This document shows positions 14,759 to 17,866 of a stretch of DNA of 17,866 nucleotides, piece by piece; the first letter of the stretch is position 1, and the number at the start of each line of letters is the position of its first letter. The stretch is taken from contig PBQQ01000066.1 in the NCBI GenBank assembly GCA_002725095.1, positions 1 to 17,866 of the forward strand, written 5' to 3'. The notes under the pieces are model-generated. The model was not told the origin of the DNA, did no database searches, and worked only from the letters and a program-made list of their open reading frames with translations. Position numbers and translations under genes: made by a program. The stretch comes from Gammaproteobacteria bacterium (GTDB taxonomy: Bacteria > Pseudomonadota > Gammaproteobacteria > Pseudomonadales > Azotimanducaceae).

Positions 14759-15097
14759 TCAACGCGAGGCGCTGTTGTTAGGTTCGGCGCTTAGCCGTGC
14801 GATTCTTAGTTTTAGCTCCTTGGCCTCAGCAAAACTTGCCAGAGGTTGCAGTTTGCTCATTAAATCGTCGGCCATGAATCGAAGTCGCGTCGCTACCGCC
14901 GCCGATCTGCAAAGCAGATACACCTGTGATCCTCTAATATCTGTGACTTCTACTTCGTAACGCATTGGCGCGTCCAACACTGCTCGGAACTCGGCCGTCC
15001 ACGCCCGCTGGTTGGCCGACCGTTTTAATAGCTTTTGCAACGGTGAGTGGTGGCCATTGTGTTGTTGCAGAATGTTTTTTATTCGATCTGTGGTCAT
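14759..15097 (-). CDS. dciA: DciA-family replicative helicase loader (DUF721)
   Basis: DciA is the ancestral loader of the DnaB helicase in most bacteria that lack DnaC or DnaI. The 112-residue protein has a basic N-terminal part (SPLQKLLKRSANQRAWTAEF), then the DUF721 core with EVTDIRGSQVYLLCRSAAVATRLRFMADDLMSKLQ, where the SAAxATRLRF block is the recognisable family signature. It is a short form without a clear C-terminal extension. A DUF721 gene between lpxC and secA also occurs in Pseudomonas. It is transcribed against the surrounding genes: its stop is 4 bp from that of lpxC and its start faces the M23 gene. The ribosome-binding site is weak, and a 9-bp dyad lies 21 nt upstream of its ATG. 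Start choice is moderately certain. Confidence 0.85.
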   Translation of the reverse strand: MTTDRIKNILQQHNGHHSPLQKLLKRSANQRAWTAEFRAVLDAPMRYEVEVTDIRGSQVYLLCRSAAVATRLRFMADDLMSKLQPLASFAEAKELKLRIARLSAEPNNSASR

Positions 15098-15118
15098 CCG
15101 GCTTTAGGTCCGTTTTAC

Positions 15119-15150
15119 AAACTAAGCCTGCCTTTGGATGTGCTTAGTTT
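15119..15150. repeat. 9-bp inverted repeat upstream of dciA
   Basis: AAACTAAGC (15119-15127) and GCTTAGTTT (15142-15150) are perfect inverted arms separated by 14 bp. The dyad lies in the divergent dciA/M23 spacer, 21 nt upstream of the dciA ATG. It could be an operator for a dimeric regulator or an RNA stem in the dciA leader. Centre-to-centre spacing of about two helical turns favours a protein site. No known regulator motif was recognised. Confidence 0.6.
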
Positions 15151-15343
15151 TGACGCGAGGTTGCGCGCATGTTGTGGTGCCATTAGCCGGAGCATAGCAG
15201 GCTGCTGGCCATGGCCCAAAATGTGTGATGTAAGCGATTGAAAATTCGGTGGGAATAGACCAAGCTTTCGCTAGGTCAGAAGATTCCGATCGCAATGCGG
15301 TGGCTCGTTGACATTGGCCTGGATCACCAAGGAAGCAAGCTAC

Positions 15344-16264
15344 ATGCAAATTATCGTTATTGGTAAACGCGGGGACTTCAGAGGCATTACTGTCTCTAAG
15401 TTTTGGGGTTATTTTTTCGCAGCTTTAACAACGGCCCTGACAGTCGGTTTCGTCTTTTTGGGTGTCAGCGTATCCAATCATCAGGCGATTGACGGTGCCG
15501 TAATTGAAAACTGGCTAGGTGACATTAGCGAGCATCGCTCGGACTTAGATGGTTTGCAGCAACAAACGGCGGCAAAGAATGAGGCCTTAGCCAGTCAACT
15601 GTCGAAGATGCAAAGTCGCCTTTGGCGTATAGAAGCCTTGGCAGAACACATGCATGATCTTTCTGGTCTGCAAGACGATGAATTTAATTTTGATCAAACA
15701 ATCGCTCAGGGTGGTCCCTTGGCGGAAGAAGCTCAGGAGTTCGCTTGGGTTGACTTGCAAACTCAATTGAACCAATTGGCGCTGCAACTGGATCGGCGAG
15801 AGAAAGAATTAACGATTCTTGATGAGGTGATGGTCGAGCTGCAGCGTTCTGAGCAGGTGCGTTTGAGTGGGCGGCCCATCGCAAAAGGTTGGCTGTCTTC
15901 GGCCTATGGTAATCGTATTGACCCGATTTCCGGGCAACCTGCGTGGCACGCTGGCGTGGACTTTGCGGGTAGCCAAGGTTCCGACGTGTTGGCAGTGGCC
16001 AGTGGCGTGGTGGTATTCGCTGACCGACGCGACGGCTATGGAAAGTTAATTGAAGTTAATCATGGCAATGGCATCAGTACCCGCTATGGGCATCACGAAA
16101 AGCTGCTGGTCAAGGTTGGGGAAATTGTTAAAAAAGGTGACGTAATTGGAGAAATGGGCAGCAGCGGTCGTTCGACCGGGCCCCATGTGCACTTCGAAGT
16201 GCTGCGCAACGGTAGAACCATAGATCCCACTCGTTTTGTCAGTGACATTGCCGGTGGTCGCTAA
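15344..16264 (+). CDS. Membrane-anchored M23 (LytM-type) peptidoglycan endopeptidase
   Basis: A likely periplasmic zinc endopeptidase that cuts peptidoglycan crosslinks or regulates amidases. The 306-residue protein has a short cytoplasmic start (MQIIVIGKRGDFRGITVSK), one membrane helix (about 21-44), a coiled-coil stalk (about 60-165), and a C-terminal LytM domain (about 180-295). Zinc-site residues are intact: H202 and D206 in HAGVDF, and H281-V-H283 in GPHVHFE, with a further YGH motif between them. This points to an active enzyme rather than a degenerate activator such as EnvC. The ATG at 15344 has AAGGA at 15329-15333; the frame opens earlier at TTG 15308, which is not favoured. It lies between divergent dciA and secA, as in Pseudomonas relatives. 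The exact substrate is unknown. Confidence 0.92.
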   Translation: MQIIVIGKRGDFRGITVSKFWGYFFAALTTALTVGFVFLGVSVSNHQAIDGAVIENWLGDISEHRSDLDGLQQQTAAKNEALASQLSKMQSRLWRIEALAEHMHDLSGLQDDEFNFDQTIAQGGPLAEEAQEFAWVDLQTQLNQLALQLDRREKELTILDEVMVELQRSEQVRLSGRPIAKGWLSSAYGNRIDPISGQPAWHAGVDFAGSQGSDVLAVASGVVVFADRRDGYGKLIEVNHGNGISTRYGHHEKLLVKVGEIVKKGDVIGEMGSSGRSTGPHVHFEVLRNGRTIDPTRFVSDIAGGR

Positions 16265-16311
16265 CGGCCAAAGCGCTTTAGTCTTCTCTTTATAGACCTG
16301 TCCCGCTAGCT

Positions 16312-16336
16312 GTGCTGTCGCTACAATGCGCAGCAC
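16312..16336 (+). promoter_or_regulatory. Hairpin and -10-like element in the secA leader
   Basis: GTGCTG (16312-16317) pairs with CAGCAC (16331-16336) and CGC (16319-16321) with GCG (16328-16330), with one bulged T and a loop of TACAAT. That loop sequence is also a 5 of 6 match to a sigma-70 -10 box, though no fitting -35 is visible. It could be a stem in a read-through transcript from the M23 gene or part of a secA promoter; the sequence alone cannot decide. No secM-like ORF is present. Confidence 0.35.
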
Positions 16337-16379
16337 TATAGTTCCGCCCTGAATATGGGCTTTACAAACATCAGACATC

Positions 16380-17866
16380 ATGGCGAATTTTTTCACTAGG
16401 CTTTTTGGTTCAAAAAACGCGCGCGAATTGCGTCGCATGCAGAAAATCGTTGATCAGATTAATGTGCTAGAAGCCTCGTTGGATGAGAGCGCTGATCTGC
16501 TTGCGTGGACGCAGCAATTGCGCGACCGCGCTGTTGCCGGTGAATCACTCGACGCCCTTTTGCCCGAAGCATTTGCAGCTGTGCGGGAAGCTGCCAAGCG
16601 GACCAAGGGAATGCGGCACTATGACGTGCAGTTGATCGGTGGCATCACTTTGCACGAGGGGCGTATCGCGGAGATGCGTACCGGCGAGGGCAAGACGCTG
16701 ATGGCAACGTTGCCCGCCTATCTCAACGCGCTTTCTGGCAGAGGTGTACATGTTGTCACGGTCAATGATTACCTAGCAAAACGTGACGCCAATTGGATGG
16801 CCCCGATATACGAAGCTGTGGGGATGCGGGTTGGCGTTATCCAATCGAATCAGCCACAAGAAGAAAAGTATGAAGCATACGCCGCAGACATTACCTACGG
16901 CACAAATAATGAATTTGGGTTTGACTACCTGCGCTCGAATATGGCGTTTACTTTGGAAGATCGGCTTCAGCGCGAATTGAACTTCGCCATAATTGACGAG
17001 GTGGACTCGATCCTTATTGACGAGGCGCGCACCCCGCTGATTATTTCCGGAGCGGCTGAAGAAAGCACCAAGCTGTATCAAGTGTTGAATCAAGTCGCGC
17101 CGACTCTTAAAGAGCAGCCTTTTGATGATACTCCGCGAGTTTTCGGCGAACCCGAACGCGAACCGACCGGCGACTTTAGTGTCGACGAAAAAAATCGGCA
17201 GATCGAAATTACCGAATTGGGTCACCAAAAAGTCGAGCAGGCGTTAGGCCAGATGGGGCTTCTGCAGGAAGGCGACAGCTTATATTCCTCGACCAATCTG
17301 AATTTGTTGCACCATATGCTGGCCGCCCTTAAGGCTCACGCCTTGTTTAAGCGCGATGTGGACTACATGGTGCGCAACAAGGAAATTGTTATTGTTGATG
17401 AACATACCGGACGAGCCATGCCAGGCCGGCGTTGGTCCGATGGCATTCATCAGGCCATTGAGGCCAAAGAAGGCGTGCCGATACAAAACGAAAGCCAAAC
17501 TTTGGCATCGACGACCTTTCAAAACTACTTTCGTTTGTATGGAAAGTTGTCGGGGATGACTGGTACGGCGGATACCGAAGCTTTCGAATTCAATCAGATC
17601 TATGGTCTAGATGTAGTGGTCATTCCCACCCATATGCCGATGATCCGCGATGATCAAAACGATCTTATTTTTCTGACCCTGCAAGAAAAATATGACGCAA
17701 TTGTTGAGGATATTGAGACCCGGACTAAGGTTGGGCAGCCAATCCTAGTAGGTACGGCATCGATTGAGTCATCCGAGTTGCTGTCCAAGGAACTGACCAA
17801 CAGGGGCATCGGCCACAATGTATTGAACGCCAAACAACATGAGCGCGAAGCCGACATCGTGGCGGA
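16380..17866 (+). CDS. secA: Protein translocase motor ATPase SecA (N-terminal part, cut by window end)
   Basis: SecA is the ATPase that drives proteins through the SecYEG channel. The frame is open from ATG 16380 to the window end, giving 495 residues of about 900. It begins MANFFTRLFGSKNARELRRM, like the family N-terminus. It has GMRHYDVQLIGG, Walker A GEGKT (102-106), HVVTVNDYLAKRD, the DEAD-like Walker B D206-E-V-D209 followed by ILIDEAR, the preprotein-binding region (about 220-370), IQNESQTLASTTFQNYFR, GMTGTADTEAFEF, and the start of the second nucleotide domain (PILVGTASIES). There is no strong ribosome-binding site upstream, and the E. coli-type secM regulator is missing; the M23 gene ends 115 nt upstream. 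Truncation is only by the window edge. Confidence 0.97.
   Translation, partial: MANFFTRLFGSKNARELRRMQKIVDQINVLEASLDESADLLAWTQQLRDRAVAGESLDALLPEAFAAVREAAKRTKGMRHYDVQLIGGITLHEGRIAEMRTGEGKTLMATLPAYLNALSGRGVHVVTVNDYLAKRDANWMAPIYEAVGMRVGVIQSNQPQEEKYEAYAADITYGTNNEFGFDYLRSNMAFTLEDRLQRELNFAIIDEVDSILIDEARTPLIISGAAEESTKLYQVLNQVAPTLKEQPFDDTPRVFGEPEREPTGDFSVDEKNRQIEITELGHQKVEQALGQMGLLQEGDSLYSSTNLNLLHHMLAALKAHALFKRDVDYMVRNKEIVIVDEHTGRAMPGRRWSDGIHQAIEAKEGVPIQNESQTLASTTFQNYFRLYGKLSGMTGTADTEAFEFNQIYGLDVVVIPTHMPMIRDDQNDLIFLTLQEKYDAIVEDIETRTKVGQPILVGTASIESSELLSKELTNRGIGHNVLNAKQHEREADIVA

Noticed and set aside
14703..14960. Plus-strand 85-codon frame after lpxC as a possible SecM-like arrest peptide
   Set aside because: It overlaps the lpxC end and lies antisense to dciA, lacks a signal peptide or arrest-like motif, and is not adjacent to secA.
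15308..15313. Perfect TTGACA as a -35 for the M23 gene
   Set aside because: No -10-like sequence lies at 15-19 bp; that region is the ribosome-binding site of the M23 gene itself.
15122..15349. Minus-strand 75-codon frame in the dciA/M23 spacer
   Set aside because: No family resemblance, low-quality composition, and it overlaps the M23 ribosome-binding site and start; treated as chance.

Overview
This window holds a division and cell wall (dcw) cluster from a gammaproteobacterium, set between the RNase P RNA gene and secA. The order is rnpB, mraZ, rsmH, ftsL, ftsI, murE, mraY, murD, ftsW, murC, ftsQ, ftsA, ftsZ, lpxC, dciA (reverse strand), an M23 peptidase gene, and secA (cut by the window end). 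Several points suggest a Pseudomonas-like, possibly marine, lineage rather than an enteric one. RnpB sits directly upstream of mraZ, a dciA-type gene and an M23 gene replace secM between lpxC and secA, and the FtsA and LpxC sequences look Pseudomonas-like. MurE carries the DNPR motif for meso-diaminopimelate, and lpxC implies a lipid A outer membrane. No mobile element, CRISPR array, tRNA or horizontally acquired island was seen.

Layout: 1-392 is the rnpB promoter and RNA. 393-613 is the mraZ control region, with a promoter-like sequence and three TGGG-type MraZ boxes at exact 10-bp spacing. 614-13640 is a very compact co-directional block in which most genes overlap or lie within a few bases. 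The proteins first mature the ribosome (RsmH) and regulate the cluster (MraZ). They then build the peptidoglycan precursor (MurC, MurD, MurE, MraY), polymerise and crosslink it at the septum (FtsW, FtsI, with FtsL and FtsQ), and drive constriction (FtsA, FtsZ). Three genes expected in the gammaproteobacterial order are absent from seamless junctions: murF (murE/mraY), murG (ftsW/murC) and ddlB (murC/ftsQ).

13641-13827 is a structured spacer between ftsZ and lpxC. It contains a perfect 10-bp hairpin right after the ftsZ stop, an imperfect stem, an apparently open segment, and a 9-bp hairpin followed by TTT. The open segment contains 14 nt perfectly complementary to the ftsZ ribosome-binding site about 1.26 kb upstream. 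I regard this as the most interesting signal here: a candidate 3'UTR feedback element or 3'UTR-derived small RNA acting on ftsZ translation.

From 13828 onward come lpxC (lipid A), the convergent helicase-loader gene dciA whose stop lies 4 bp from that of lpxC, a divergent membrane-anchored M23 endopeptidase, and the N-terminal part of SecA. Two protein oddities deserve attention: FtsZ is two residues shorter in the conserved nucleotide-pocket segment after PFxFE, and FtsI has Ser-Ser-Gln where the transpeptidase SxN motif should be.
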